Of a stretch of 64,000 nt of DNA, positions 1-7,768 are shown piece by piece (the first letter of the stretch is position 1; each line of letters begins with the position of its first letter). The stretch lies in assembly GCA_947476275.1 (NCBI GenBank), contig CANJPQ010000006.1:62001-126000 (forward strand). Direction: 5' to 3'. A program made the translations under genes and the position numbers. This DNA is from Fidelibacterota bacterium (lineage in GTDB: Bacteria; Pseudomonadota; Alphaproteobacteria; Rhodospirillales; Rhodospirillaceae). The notes under the pieces were generated by a model. The model worked only from the letters and a program-made list of their open reading frames with translations, did no database searches and had not been told where the DNA came from.

Positions 1-1
1 C

Positions 2-769
2 CCCGCCACCCGCCGCGGTGACTGGGTGTTCCTGTCGGCACAGGACGCGAGCGACATGAAGACGCTCGATATCGGCGAATGGCACGAGTCCGCGGTCGAG
101 GCGCAGGTCGACCATGTACTCGCAAAGCTCGAGAAGGCGGCCAAAGCCGCGGGCAGTTCCTTGCCACGCGCCGTGAAGGCGGAAGTCTACATCGGCCATC
201 CGCAGGACTTCGCCGCCATGGACCGCGCGTGGAAGCGCTGGTTCCCGAACAACCCGCCGGCACGCGTCGTCGTGCCGTACATGGGCATGGGCAAGCGCGG
301 CACCCGGGTAGAAGTGGCGCTGACCCTGCTGACCGATGGCTCCACGCTCAAGATCGAAACCATCACGGCCAAAGACGCGCCCAAGCCGCTGGGCCATGAG
401 CCGCAAGCGGTGAAGGCCGGACACTTCCTGTTCCTCTCGACGCAGATGGCGTTCGATTCGTCGGGCGGCCTCGCCGCCGGCATGGTGCGCAACCCGAACT
501 TCCCGTGGTACGGCTCTCCCGGCCAGGCGCAGATGCGATACATGATGAAGAATGTCAGCGCCATCTGTCAGGCGGCGGGTACCAGCGTGGACCGCATCTG
601 TCGGCGTCTGTGCCTGCACAGCGATTTCCAGTGGTTCTCGGAATCGATCGAAGAGTGGGCGCGGTATTTCCCCGAAGACAAACCGGCCTCCACGACATTG
701 CGCATCGGCGGACCGCTTGTCGTGCCGGGGGCGAACACGCTGCTCGATCTGATCGCGTACGTGCCCTAA
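2..769 (+). CDS. Tandem RidA/YjgF-family protein, 5'-truncated by window edge
   Basis: The visible 255 residues hold two consecutive RidA/YjgF-type domains (about residues 1-120 and 125-255). Active members of this family hydrolyse enamine/imine intermediates; many others are catabolic or of unknown role. The frame is open from base 2. A GTG at 26 could start translation, but the codons before it read R-R-G-D-W, the usual opening of a RidA domain, so the true start is upstream of the window. The first domain keeps the family arginine in PPARVVV; the matching stretch of the second reads KPASTTL with no arginine, so perhaps only one half is catalytic. It leads an operon: the next gene begins 4 bases after the stop. 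Confidence 0.85.
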   Translation, partial: PATRRGDWVFLSAQDASDMKTLDIGEWHESAVEAQVDHVLAKLEKAAKAAGSSLPRAVKAEVYIGHPQDFAAMDRAWKRWFPNNPPARVVVPYMGMGKRGTRVEVALTLLTDGSTLKIETITAKDAPKPLGHEPQAVKAGHFLFLSTQMAFDSSGGLAAGMVRNPNFPWYGSPGQAQMRYMMKNVSAICQAAGTSVDRICRRLCLHSDFQWFSESIEEWARYFPEDKPASTTLRIGGPLVVPGANTLLDLIAYVP

Positions 770-773
770 AGCC

Positions 774-1646
774 ATGCACGTTGCATTTGCCGGCCTTGGC
801 AAGATCGGCGCTGTCATGGCGCCGCGGATTCTTGCCGCTGGCCACGACCTGACCGTCTGGAACCGCTCGGCCGGAAAGGCTGACGCGCTAGAGGCCAGTG
901 GCGCTGCGGTCGCGGCGACGCCGTTAGATCTGACGCGCGCGGAGGTCGTGATCTCGACGCTGAGCGACGATGGCGCCGTCAACGCTCTCTACAGCGACCT
1001 CATGAAGGGTAACGTCGCCGGCAAGTTGTTCATCGACATGAGCACCATCCGGCCTGCGACTTCAAAGGCGATCGCCGCGGCATTGGCGGCGCAAGGAGCC
1101 TCCTTCATCGATGCTCCGTTCTCGGGGACCGTAGGCCCCGCAAAGGAAGGCAAGATCCTCATCCTCGCCGGCGGTAGCGACACCGACATCGCGCGGGCCA
1201 AGCCGCTCTTCGACATCCTCAGCCGTCGGGTGATCCACACGGGACCTGTCGGCACCGGCGCGCTCATGAAGTTGGTGCTCAATCTGCCGTTGGCGGTGTA
1301 TTGGGCCGCGCTCGCCGAGGCGATGGCGATGGGCCACGAAGGCGGCCTCGCGCCCGCGGCGATGATCGATGCCCTGAAGGACAGCCCGGTGGCCCTCGGC
1401 GCCTTGCCGATCAAAGCCGCAGCCATTCTGGGCGAGCCGGGCCCGGTGGCCTTCGACGTCGCCAGCATGCACAAGGACCTGCTCGCGATCCTGGAGACCG
1501 GCGGCGATGCCGGCGTGCCGATGCCGACGGCAACGGCTGCGCTGTCGACCTATGCGGCGACCATCGCCGGCGGCTGGAAAAGCGAGGACGCCGTCGCTGT
1601 CGTGCGGTTCCTCGGCGAGAACATGGTGGGCGGAAAGAATCCATGA
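774..1646 (+). CDS. NAD(P)-binding beta-hydroxyacid dehydrogenase (3-hydroxyisobutyrate dehydrogenase family)
   Basis: This 290-residue protein has the family layout. An N-terminal Rossmann fold carries GLGKIG (residues 7-12). A substrate motif DAPFSGT lies near 113-119. The catalytic lysine motif GPVGTGALMKLVLN has Lys166 and Asn170, followed by an all-helical C-terminal half. Relatives oxidise 3-hydroxyisobutyrate, tartronate semialdehyde or other beta-hydroxyacids, or reduce imines. The typical Gly-Gly after DAPVS is Gly-Thr here, so substrate assignment is unsafe. It starts 4 bases after the RidA stop, and its stop overlaps the next start (ATGA), so the four genes are probably co-translated. 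Cytoplasmic; no signal peptide. Confidence 0.87.
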   Translation: MHVAFAGLGKIGAVMAPRILAAGHDLTVWNRSAGKADALEASGAAVAATPLDLTRAEVVISTLSDDGAVNALYSDLMKGNVAGKLFIDMSTIRPATSKAIAAALAAQGASFIDAPFSGTVGPAKEGKILILAGGSDTDIARAKPLFDILSRRVIHTGPVGTGALMKLVLNLPLAVYWAALAEAMAMGHEGGLAPAAMIDALKDSPVALGALPIKAAAILGEPGPVAFDVASMHKDLLAILETGGDAGVPMPTATAALSTYAATIAGGWKSEDAVAVVRFLGENMVGGKNP

Positions 1647-3379
1647 GCAACAGCGAGACCCGCGACGGGATGCGCATCGACTGGGATGTACCGATCACCG
1701 CCGACGACGGCGTGGTTCTGCGCGCCGATGTCTTCCGCCCGATCGCCGAGGGGCGCTATCCGGTGATCCTCACATATGGACCGTACGCAAAGGGCTTGGC
1801 GTTCCAGGAAGGATACCCTAGCGCCTGGAACCGGATGGCGGAATTACACCCGGATGTCACCGCCGGCTCCACCAACAAGTACCAGAACTGGGAAGTGGTC
1901 GATCCGGAGAAGTGGGTGCCGGAGGGCTATGTCTGCGTGCGGGTGGACTCGCGCGGCTGCGGCCGCTCGCCCGGATATATCCAACATTTCTCGCCGCGGG
2001 AGACCGACGACTTCGTGCAGTGTATCGCCTGGGCTGGCGAGCAGCCGTGGAGCAACGGCAAGGTTGGACTGAACGGCGTGTCCTACTACGGCATCAACCA
2101 GTGGCAGGTGGCCTCACGGCAGCCGAAGCACCTCGCCGCCATGTGTATCTGGGAAGGGGCCGCGGACTGGTACCGCGATATGACGCACCACGGCGGCATC
2201 TTGTCGACGTTCTGGGCCAACTGGTCCGATATGCAGGTGAAGACGGTGCAGCATGGTCTCGGCACGCGCGGACCGAAGAGCGCCGTTACTGGCGACCTCG
2301 TGTGCGGGCCGCCGACCTTGAGCGAGGCTGAACTCGCGGCCAACCGCTGCAACTTCGGCGACGAGATTCTCGCCCATCCGCTGGACGACGCCTATCACCG
2401 TGAACGTTCCGCCGCCTGGGACAAAATCACCGTGCCGTTCCTCACCGCCGCGAACTGGGGCGGCCAGGGCTTGCACCTGCGGGGCAACTTCGAAGGCTAT
2501 GTCCGCGCCGCGTCTCAGAACAAGTGGCTCGAGGGCCACGGCCTGGAACACTGGACCGAGTTCTACACCGACTACGGCGTGCAAATTCAGAAGCAGTTCT
2601 TCGCTCACTTCCTCAAGGGCGAGAGCAACGGCTGGGACAAGCGCCCGAAGGTGCAGTTGCAGGTGCGCCACGTCGATAATTTCGTCGAGCGCTTCGAGCA
2701 GGATTGGCCCATCCCCCGTACGCAATGGACAAAGCTCTATCTCGCGCCGGCGGACACAGCCTTACAGGACGCACCGGTGGTAGAGAGTGCGGCCCTGGCC
2801 TTCCCGGCCATGGGTGACGGGCTCACGTTCCTGTCCGAACCCTTAAAGACCGATACCGAACTCACCGGCCCTTCGGCCGTGAAACTGTGGATCTCCTCTT
2901 CCACAACGGATGCGGACGTCTTTGTTGTGCTGCGTGTGTTCCGTCCCGACGGCGAAGAAGTCGCGTTCCAAGGCGCGATCGATCCACACACGCCGATTGG
3001 TCAAGGCTGGCTGCGCGCATCTCACCGCAAGCTCGACCCGACGCTCAGCAAACCGTATCGCCCCTATCACAGCCACGACGTGCGCCAACCGCTCACGCCT
3101 GGGCAGGTAGTGGAACTGGACATCGAAATCTGGCCGACGTCTCTGGTCGTCCCCGCAGGTCATCGCATAGGCCTGTCTGTGCGCGGCCGCGATTATGAAA
3201 CCGCAAAGCCCTCCGGCGCGCGACTGTCCAACTTCAAGAATGAGCTGCGCGGCTGCGGCCCGTTCCTGCATGACGATCCGCGTGACCGTCCGCCGGCGAT
3301 CTTCGGCGGAACGACGACGGTTCACGTCGGGCCCGAAATGGCCGCGTACATTCTTCTCCCCGTGATTCCACCCGCATGA
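1643..3379 (+). CDS. CocE/NonD family alpha/beta hydrolase (peptidase S15 fold)
   Basis: This is a 578-residue hydrolase of the X-Pro dipeptidyl-peptidase/cocaine esterase family. The alpha/beta core has the nucleophile elbow GVSYYG with Ser147. The C-terminal third (from about residue 380) is the jelly-roll domain, including LWISSSTTDADVFVVLRV and the GHRIGLSVRGRD stretch usual in the family. Family members cleave esters or amides, including cocaine and beta-lactam esters. The ATG at 1643 overlaps the upstream stop as ATGA. The frame is open back to 1301, but that extension is a shadow of the dehydrogenase gene. There is no signal peptide. Its substrate may be what the rest of the operon processes (inference). 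Confidence 0.87.
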   Translation: MSNSETRDGMRIDWDVPITADDGVVLRADVFRPIAEGRYPVILTYGPYAKGLAFQEGYPSAWNRMAELHPDVTAGSTNKYQNWEVVDPEKWVPEGYVCVRVDSRGCGRSPGYIQHFSPRETDDFVQCIAWAGEQPWSNGKVGLNGVSYYGINQWQVASRQPKHLAAMCIWEGAADWYRDMTHHGGILSTFWANWSDMQVKTVQHGLGTRGPKSAVTGDLVCGPPTLSEAELAANRCNFGDEILAHPLDDAYHRERSAAWDKITVPFLTAANWGGQGLHLRGNFEGYVRAASQNKWLEGHGLEHWTEFYTDYGVQIQKQFFAHFLKGESNGWDKRPKVQLQVRHVDNFVERFEQDWPIPRTQWTKLYLAPADTALQDAPVVESAALAFPAMGDGLTFLSEPLKTDTELTGPSAVKLWISSSTTDADVFVVLRVFRPDGEEVAFQGAIDPHTPIGQGWLRASHRKLDPTLSKPYRPYHSHDVRQPLTPGQVVELDIEIWPTSLVVPAGHRIGLSVRGRDYETAKPSGARLSNFKNELRGCGPFLHDDPRDRPPAIFGGTTTVHVGPEMAAYILLPVIPPA

Positions 3380-4017
3380 CACCACCGCGCATTGCGCTGA
3401 TACATGCTTTGAAGGAATCCCAACTGCCGATCTGGGATGCCTTCGCCGCGCACTGGCCGGAGGCGCGCACCACAAACCTGCTGGACGATTCACTGTCGGA
3501 GGACCTCGCCGCCGAAGGCGAGCTGACCGCAGAGATGATGGGCCGGTTTCTGACACTTGGCCGCTATGCCGCGCGGAATGGATCGGATGCGATCCTATTC
3601 ACTTGCTCCGCGTTCGGCCTTGCCATTGCCGCCGTGAAGCAGGACTTGAAAATCCCCGTGCTGACTCCGAACGAGGCGGCGTTCGAGGACGCGCTGTCGT
3701 ACGGATCGCGCATTGGTCTGCTGGTCACTTTTGGTCCATCGTTGGGGGCGTTGCAGGCGGAACTCGAAGCCGCGCAGCCAAACGTACGTGCCGAGGGGCG
3801 ACTGGTGGCGGGTGCGTTGGCCGCGCTGCAGGCCGGCGACGCCGTGACGCATGATCGCCTGATCGGCGCCGCGGTGGCGGACATGAAAGACTGCGATGCC
3901 GTCGTACTCGGTCAATTCTCGATGGCGCGCGCCGCGCGCGGCTATGCCGGCACGACGCCCCTGCTGACGACGCCCGTCAGCGCGGTAACGAAGCTACGCC
4001 GCATTCTCGCCGCTTAA
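3376..4017 (+). CDS. Asp/Glu/hydantoin racemase-superfamily protein with a single catalytic-type cysteine
   Basis: The 213-residue protein resembles the Asp/Glu/hydantoin racemase and arylmalonate decarboxylase superfamily. A parallel-sheet N-terminal half ends in the cysteine loop FTCSAFG (Cys77). The C-terminal half repeats the fold, but the equivalent loop reads VLGQFSMA, with Gln180 where a two-base racemase has its second cysteine. A one-cysteine enzyme would be expected to do decarboxylation, isomerisation or one-sided proton transfer rather than normal racemisation (inference). The start overlaps the CocE-type stop as ATGA, making it the fourth gene of the operon. Its stop overlaps the convergent DUF3293 gene by 4 bases. 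Confidence 0.8.
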   Translation: MTPPRIALIHALKESQLPIWDAFAAHWPEARTTNLLDDSLSEDLAAEGELTAEMMGRFLTLGRYAARNGSDAILFTCSAFGLAIAAVKQDLKIPVLTPNEAAFEDALSYGSRIGLLVTFGPSLGALQAELEAAQPNVRAEGRLVAGALAALQAGDAVTHDRLIGAAVADMKDCDAVVLGQFSMARAARGYAGTTPLLTTPVSAVTKLRRILAA

Positions 4018-4493
4018 CGTAAGAGCAACAATTTCGGCGCTTCGTCCGGCACGATCCACACAATCGCGTTCTGTCGGAACTTTTGCCCCAGGGCGACGGC
4101 CGCGTCCGCCGTGATTCCCAGCAGCAACACACCCGGCTCCGGGGGCCATGCACCGGTCGGATCGATGGCACGCGTCGGTAGCGATGCATACAGCACCGTG
4201 GCGCGGCGTAGGTTTTCATGCGCGGCGCCATTCTCCGCCTCGCACAGCGGCACGCTTTCAGGATTGTAAGCCGTGACGATTGCCGCACTTTTCACATTCT
4301 TGTCGCGCAAGAGCGAAGAAGCCGCATCGCTGTCCTCGCCGATCCGCAGGCGCAGTGACCCGATCTCGTAGATCGCTGCGCGATAGGCGGCGAGTGTGGC
4401 GGCAGGAACCCGTGTCACACAAACTTTTCCCGACGATTCGGCGCGCGACAGGCGAACCTGAAAAAGCATATCAGGCTGACGTTGGATTGCCAT
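4014..4493 (-). CDS. DUF3293 domain protein
   Basis: The product matches the DUF3293 pattern. TAYNPESVPLCEAEN and the following arginine-rich helix are its central motif. The ending GQNAIVWIVPDEAPKLLLL is also typical. Function is unknown; the protein is small and soluble. I chose the ATG at 4493 (159 residues) because an AAGGGA ribosome-binding site lies about 5 bases upstream. A longer frame starts at 4532, with no better site. It is convergent with the racemase-like gene (4-base overlap) and divergent from the XRE regulator at 4603. Confidence 0.75.
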   Translation of the reverse strand: MAIQRQPDMLFQVRLSRAESSGKVCVTRVPAATLAAYRAAIYEIGSLRLRIGEDSDAASSLLRDKNVKSAAIVTAYNPESVPLCEAENGAAHENLRRATVLYASLPTRAIDPTGAWPPEPGVLLLGITADAAVALGQKFRQNAIVWIVPDEAPKLLLLR

Positions 4494-4559
4494 TGCGGTC
4501 CCTTCGGGGATCTCACGCAACCCACAGCGCAACCCCCCGTGGCCGCCGTGCGCAACCTT

Positions 4560-4597
4560 CTCCGCAATCGGCCATTCTCATGCCAGCAATTGCGGAG
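4560..4597. promoter_or_regulatory. Perfect 9-bp inverted repeat covering the XRE gene's ribosome-binding site
   Basis: CTCCGCAAT (4560-4568) is repeated inverted as ATTGCGGAG (4589-4597), separated by 20 bases. The right arm contains the GCGGAG that would serve as ribosome-binding site for the ATG at 4603. It could be an autoregulatory operator of the XRE protein encoded downstream, or an RNA hairpin masking the site. No experiment is available here to choose between them. Confidence 0.4.
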
Positions 4598-4602
4598 ATT
4601 TC

Positions 4603-4935
4603 ATGTCAGCCCTTGATAAGCGAGTCGGTCAAAACGTCCAGCGCATGCGCCGCCGCGCAGCATTATCCACTGTTGCGGTTGCGACGGTGCTTAAGATCAG
4701 TGCTGCAGACCTGCGGCGCTTCGAGAGCGGAGACAAGCGAATCGGGCCTAGCCGGCTTTGGCGATTGAGCCAGATTTTGGACTGCCCACTTGCGGCGTTC
4801 TTCGCGCGCACGCAACGCAAGATTGCGGCGCGTTCGATGCCCAACATCGAGATTGCGGACCGCGTGCGCGACCAAGTAGTCGCCCTCGCGCGGGCTTACT
4901 ACGTGCTGGGAGATTGGAGCGCAGCGCATTCCTAG
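4603..4935 (+). CDS. XRE-family helix-turn-helix transcriptional regulator
   Basis: This 110-residue protein has an N-terminal Cro/CI-type helix-turn-helix (about residues 8-62: RVGQNVQRMRRRAALST... then LRRFESGDKRIGPSRLWRLS) followed by a short tail. It lacks a recognisable ligand-binding domain. Such proteins usually control their own operon or one neighbour. GCGGAG 5 bases before the ATG at 4603 is a good ribosome-binding site, and it sits inside a 9-bp inverted repeat. The gene ends tail-to-tail with the small minus-strand gene (stops overlap by 4 bases). Targets are unknown. Confidence 0.82.
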   Translation: MSALDKRVGQNVQRMRRRAALSTVAVATVLKISAADLRRFESGDKRIGPSRLWRLSQILDCPLAAFFARTQRKIAARSMPNIEIADRVRDQVVALARAYYVLGDWSAAHS

Positions 4936-5108
4936 CTGTCGTACCGGCTGCCCTGGCTCCGCGTGTTTTGCGCGCTATTGCCCTGGTGACCCTGTTCTTT
5001 GACGTTTCGCTCGCGCGGGTCACGATTCGCCACCTTGGCACCATCAGCGCGTTTTTTCGGCGCGCTCGATGATTTGCCGGCTGCGCTTGATGCGGCTTGG
5101 CGGCGCAT
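4932..5108 (-). CDS. Small basic hydrophilic protein (58 residues)
   Basis: A 58-codon frame runs from the ATG at 5108 to the TAG at 4932-4934. The product is rich in Lys, Arg, Ser and Gln. Its C-terminal half contains NVKEQGHQGNSAQNT followed by RSQGSRYDS. I recall similar endings (a run like KEQG..GN..QNT..QG) in small uncharacterised alphaproteobacterial proteins, which is why I call it real; I could not search for this. The ribosome-binding site is weak (CGGAA, 4 bases upstream). It fills most of the otherwise empty gap between the XRE gene and the DUF3574 gene. There is no signal peptide or membrane segment; function unknown. Confidence 0.55.
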   Translation of the reverse strand: MRRQAASSAAGKSSSAPKKRADGAKVANRDPRERNVKEQGHQGNSAQNTRSQGSRYDS

Positions 5109-5246
5109 GTGTTCCGCGGCTGATCGTGGCGGAACCCTCCTGCTTTAGAAGCTAAACCTCGCCCCACCGCATTCGATCCGATCACACTCCCAGTGGGCGA
5201 TTTGCTGGAATTGCGCGCCCGTGTTCCGAGCGCTATCGTTTCAGCG

Positions 5247-5648
5247 GTGAGACATTTCGCAGTTCCACTCCTTGCCATCCTCGCGGCACTCGCGCTTGGG
5301 GGATGCGCTAACACAACCGCTTGCGGCGGCGGTCTTCGCCCCGCCGGCCGGATCGATTTGTATTTCGGACTGGATGTACCGGGCCGTACCCCGGTGAGCT
5401 CCGAGGAGTGGCGGCAATTCGCCGATACCGTTCTCACGCCGGCCTTCCCTGACGGATTCACAGTCGTTGACGCCACTGGCGCGTGGCGCAATCCGAAAAC
5501 GAACGCGGTCATCCACGAATCGGCGCGAATGGTGATGGCGGTGAATGGATCAGCGACGACAGCGCAAAAAGCCGCAGCCGCATATCGCATACAATTCCAT
5601 CAGGACTCGGTCGGCATCACGCAGACGACTGTCTGCGCCGCGTTCTAA
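5247..5648 (+). CDS. DUF3574 lipoprotein
   Basis: The mature part matches DUF3574 (LYFGLDVPGRTPVSSEEW, then FPDGFTVVDATGAWR), small secreted proteins of unknown function. A GTG start at 5247 gives a textbook lipoprotein signal: basic start MRHF, hydrophobic AVPLLAILAALAL, lipobox LGGC with Cys20. The frame is open back to a GTG at 5193, but that would put extra residues before the signal. With the 5247 start the product is 133 residues. It should be lipid-anchored in the envelope. It is convergent with the glutamine amidotransferase gene (overlap of a few bases). Confidence 0.75.
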   Translation: MRHFAVPLLAILAALALGGCANTTACGGGLRPAGRIDLYFGLDVPGRTPVSSEEWRQFADTVLTPAFPDGFTVVDATGAWRNPKTNAVIHESARMVMAVNGSATTAQKAAAAYRIQFHQDSVGITQTTVCAAF

Positions 5649-6466
5649 GCCGCGCGCTTGAGCTTGGGTTTGCTTCTCGACTTCGCGCGCACCACCGCGC
5701 CAGACGCGCCCAATCGACCATTCCGGAACACGGCAAGTTCGTGCTTGGGCAGTTCCGCCCACGGCTCGTTGCGAGTCAGGGGCCGCGTGGCGATGATGGT
5801 CACCACATCCGTGTGATTGGTCTCCCGCGCGAAATCGGCCGTTAGGTCCTCGTCGATCAGCGTCGCGGCGCCGAAGGGCGCGCGACGTGTGAGCGCAACC
5901 AGATTGGTCGCACGGTGAACATAGAGTGCGCGGCTGTCGCTCATCAGCATGTTGAACACGCCCAGCGCGGCAAGCTTCCTAACGCATTCAGCAATGGCGG
6001 CATCGAGCGCCGCGGCCGACGGCTGCTTCAGCCAGCGGCCACGCAGCTGATCGAGAATCCAGCAGAAAGCGTGCTCGCTGTCGGTCGTGCCCACCGGTTG
6101 GTGGAACTTCAACCGCCATTTCTTGATCCCACGCAGTTGGCCGTTATGGGCGAACGCCCAGTTGCGGCCCCAGAGTTCGCGCACGAAGGGATGCGTGTTC
6201 TCCAACATCACGCGTCCGCGGTTGGCGCGGCGAATGTGGGCGATCACGATACGGCTTTTGATCGGGTAGCCGCGGATCATGCGCGCGATCTCGGAATCGC
6301 TGCTGGGGTGGGTGTCCTGGAAGGTGCGGCAGCCCTTGTCCTCGTAGAACGCCACGCCCCAGCCGTCGCGGTGAGGGCCGGTCTGGCCGCCACGGCGCAT
6401 TAACCCGGCAAAACTGAACCGGATATCGGTCGGGACGTTGGCGCTCATGCCAAGCAGTTCGCACAT
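5645..6466 (-). CDS. Class II glutamine amidotransferase (YafJ-like)
   Basis: This is a stand-alone class II (Ntn-type) glutamine amidotransferase domain of 273 residues. The start chosen at 6466 gives MCELLGM, placing the catalytic nucleophile at Cys2 after Met removal. Supporting motifs are GPHRDGWGVAF, the oxyanion/substrate stretch FAHNGQLRG, and TDSEHAFCWIL. The frame is open to 6559, but any upstream start would bury the cysteine. YafJ-type proteins release ammonia from glutamine or are remote relatives with unknown acceptors. No synthase partner is adjacent. It is divergent from the mtn operon. Confidence 0.85.
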   Translation of the reverse strand: MCELLGMSANVPTDIRFSFAGLMRRGGQTGPHRDGWGVAFYEDKGCRTFQDTHPSSDSEIARMIRGYPIKSRIVIAHIRRANRGRVMLENTHPFVRELWGRNWAFAHNGQLRGIKKWRLKFHQPVGTTDSEHAFCWILDQLRGRWLKQPSAAALDAAIAECVRKLAALGVFNMLMSDSRALYVHRATNLVALTRRAPFGAATLIDEDLTADFARETNHTDVVTIIATRPLTRNEPWAELPKHELAVFRNGRLGASGAVVRAKSRSKPKLKRAA

Positions 6467-6617
6467 GGACTCGGGTCTTCCTTCACAGGCGAGCGTGTAT
6501 AGGGGCCTTCGATTGGCACGGACACAAGGCAACCCGCATTTGCACCCCGCGAGACGCACGAAAGAGAAGATTTTTCTGCCGTAGACCGACGGGCGCGACC
6601 ACAGCTACCTTTTGACC

Positions 6618-7229
6618 ATGCTGAAGGATGCCGAGACCGAAAAGGCTGCGAACGAGCTGGTTGAAATCGGCCGGCTGTTGTCCGCGCGGGGGTGGGTTCC
6701 CGCGACGGCGGGCAACTTCTCACGTCGTGTGGATCGGGACCGTATCGCCATCACCGGGTCAGGCCTCGACAAGGGCGAACTCACGCCGGAGGACATCCGA
6801 ATCATCCCTCTCGCCGGTCCGGTGCCGTCGGGCGTGTCAGCCGAGACTCCCCTCCATTTGTCCCTTTATCGCCGCGATCCGGAGATTGGCGCGGTGCTGC
6901 ATACCCACTCCCTCCCAGCGACCGTCGTGGGCCGCGCCCATGCGGGCGCGCCCGAGATCGTGTTTCGCGACTATGAACTCCAGAAGGGCCTGCGTGGGCG
7001 CACGACCCACGCCACACCGCTCCATTTGCCCCTGTTCGCCAATTCCCAGGACATGACGGCATTGACCGCGGAGGTCGAATGCCGCCTCAGCATCGACGAT
7101 CATGGCTATGTCCTCGCAGGGCATGGACTCTATGCATGGGGTCGGGACATGCAGGAAGCACGGCGGCATCTCGAAGCCTTAGAGTTCCTGCTCGCCTGCG
7201 AACTCGAACAGGGGCGATACCGGCGATGA
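6618..7229 (+). CDS. mtnB: Methylthioribulose-1-phosphate dehydratase
   Basis: The product dehydrates 5-methylthioribulose-1-phosphate to 2,3-diketo-5-methylthiopentyl-1-phosphate in methionine salvage. The 203-residue class II aldolase-type protein shows NFS at 33-35, the zinc histidines His95 and His97 in LHTHS, and a third in AGHGLYAWG (His169). I use the ATG at 6618; a TTG at 6612 is also in frame. Its TGA overlaps the mtnD start (ATGA). The order mtnB-mtnD-mtnC, with the other two enzymes directly following, makes the assignment firm. The preceding 151 bases, shared with the divergent amidotransferase gene, should hold the promoter. Confidence 0.92.
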   Translation: MLKDAETEKAANELVEIGRLLSARGWVPATAGNFSRRVDRDRIAITGSGLDKGELTPEDIRIIPLAGPVPSGVSAETPLHLSLYRRDPEIGAVLHTHSLPATVVGRAHAGAPEIVFRDYELQKGLRGRTTHATPLHLPLFANSQDMTALTAEVECRLSIDDHGYVLAGHGLYAWGRDMQEARRHLEALEFLLACELEQGRYRR

Positions 7230-7768
7230 GCAAGATCACGGTCTGGCGGGATGGCCATCCGGAAACGCCGGAACGCGTCACGGAGAACGCGGCAGACATC
7301 GCGGCGGTTCTGCAGACGATTGGGGTAACGTTTGAACGTTGGCCGACCCGTACGCTTCCCGGGGATGCGACGCCCGCTGCGGTCCTCGCTGCCTATGCGG
7401 ATGAGATTGCGCGGCTTAGCCGCGCGGGTGGCTACACGTCGGCCGATGTCATCCGGCTGGCCACGGGCGCGCCCAATACTGACTCCATGCGGCAGAAGTT
7501 CCTGGATGAACACATCCACGCCGAGGACGAAGTGCGTTTCTTTGTCGAGGGCTCCGGCGCGTTCTACCTGCACGCCGGCGGCAAGGTGCATCAGTGCATC
7601 TGCGCCACCGGCGACCTCATCGGTGTGCCGGCGAACACCCCACACTGGTTCGATATGGGCCCCACGCCGGCCTTCACCGCGATCCGCCTATTCACCAATC
7701 CCGAGGGATGGGTTGCGCAGTTCACCGGCGACGCAATCGCCCGGCGCTTTCCGCTTTATGCATCATGA
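7226..7768 (+). CDS. mtnD: Acireductone dioxygenase (cupin)
   Basis: This enzyme oxidises 1,2-dihydroxy-3-keto-5-methylthiopentene. With Fe(II) it gives the methionine precursor 2-keto-4-methylthiobutyrate and formate; with Ni(II) it takes an off-pathway route. The 180-residue cupin has the complete metal set: His96 and His98 (DEHIHAEDEVRF), Glu102, and His140 in ANTPHWFDMG. The ATG at 7226 overlaps the mtnB stop; the frame extends upstream to 7079 only as a shadow of mtnB. Its stop overlaps the mtnC start in the same way, so the three genes are likely translationally coupled. Confidence 0.93.
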   Translation: MSKITVWRDGHPETPERVTENAADIAAVLQTIGVTFERWPTRTLPGDATPAAVLAAYADEIARLSRAGGYTSADVIRLATGAPNTDSMRQKFLDEHIHAEDEVRFFVEGSGAFYLHAGGKVHQCICATGDLIGVPANTPHWFDMGPTPAFTAIRLFTNPEGWVAQFTGDAIARRFPLYAS

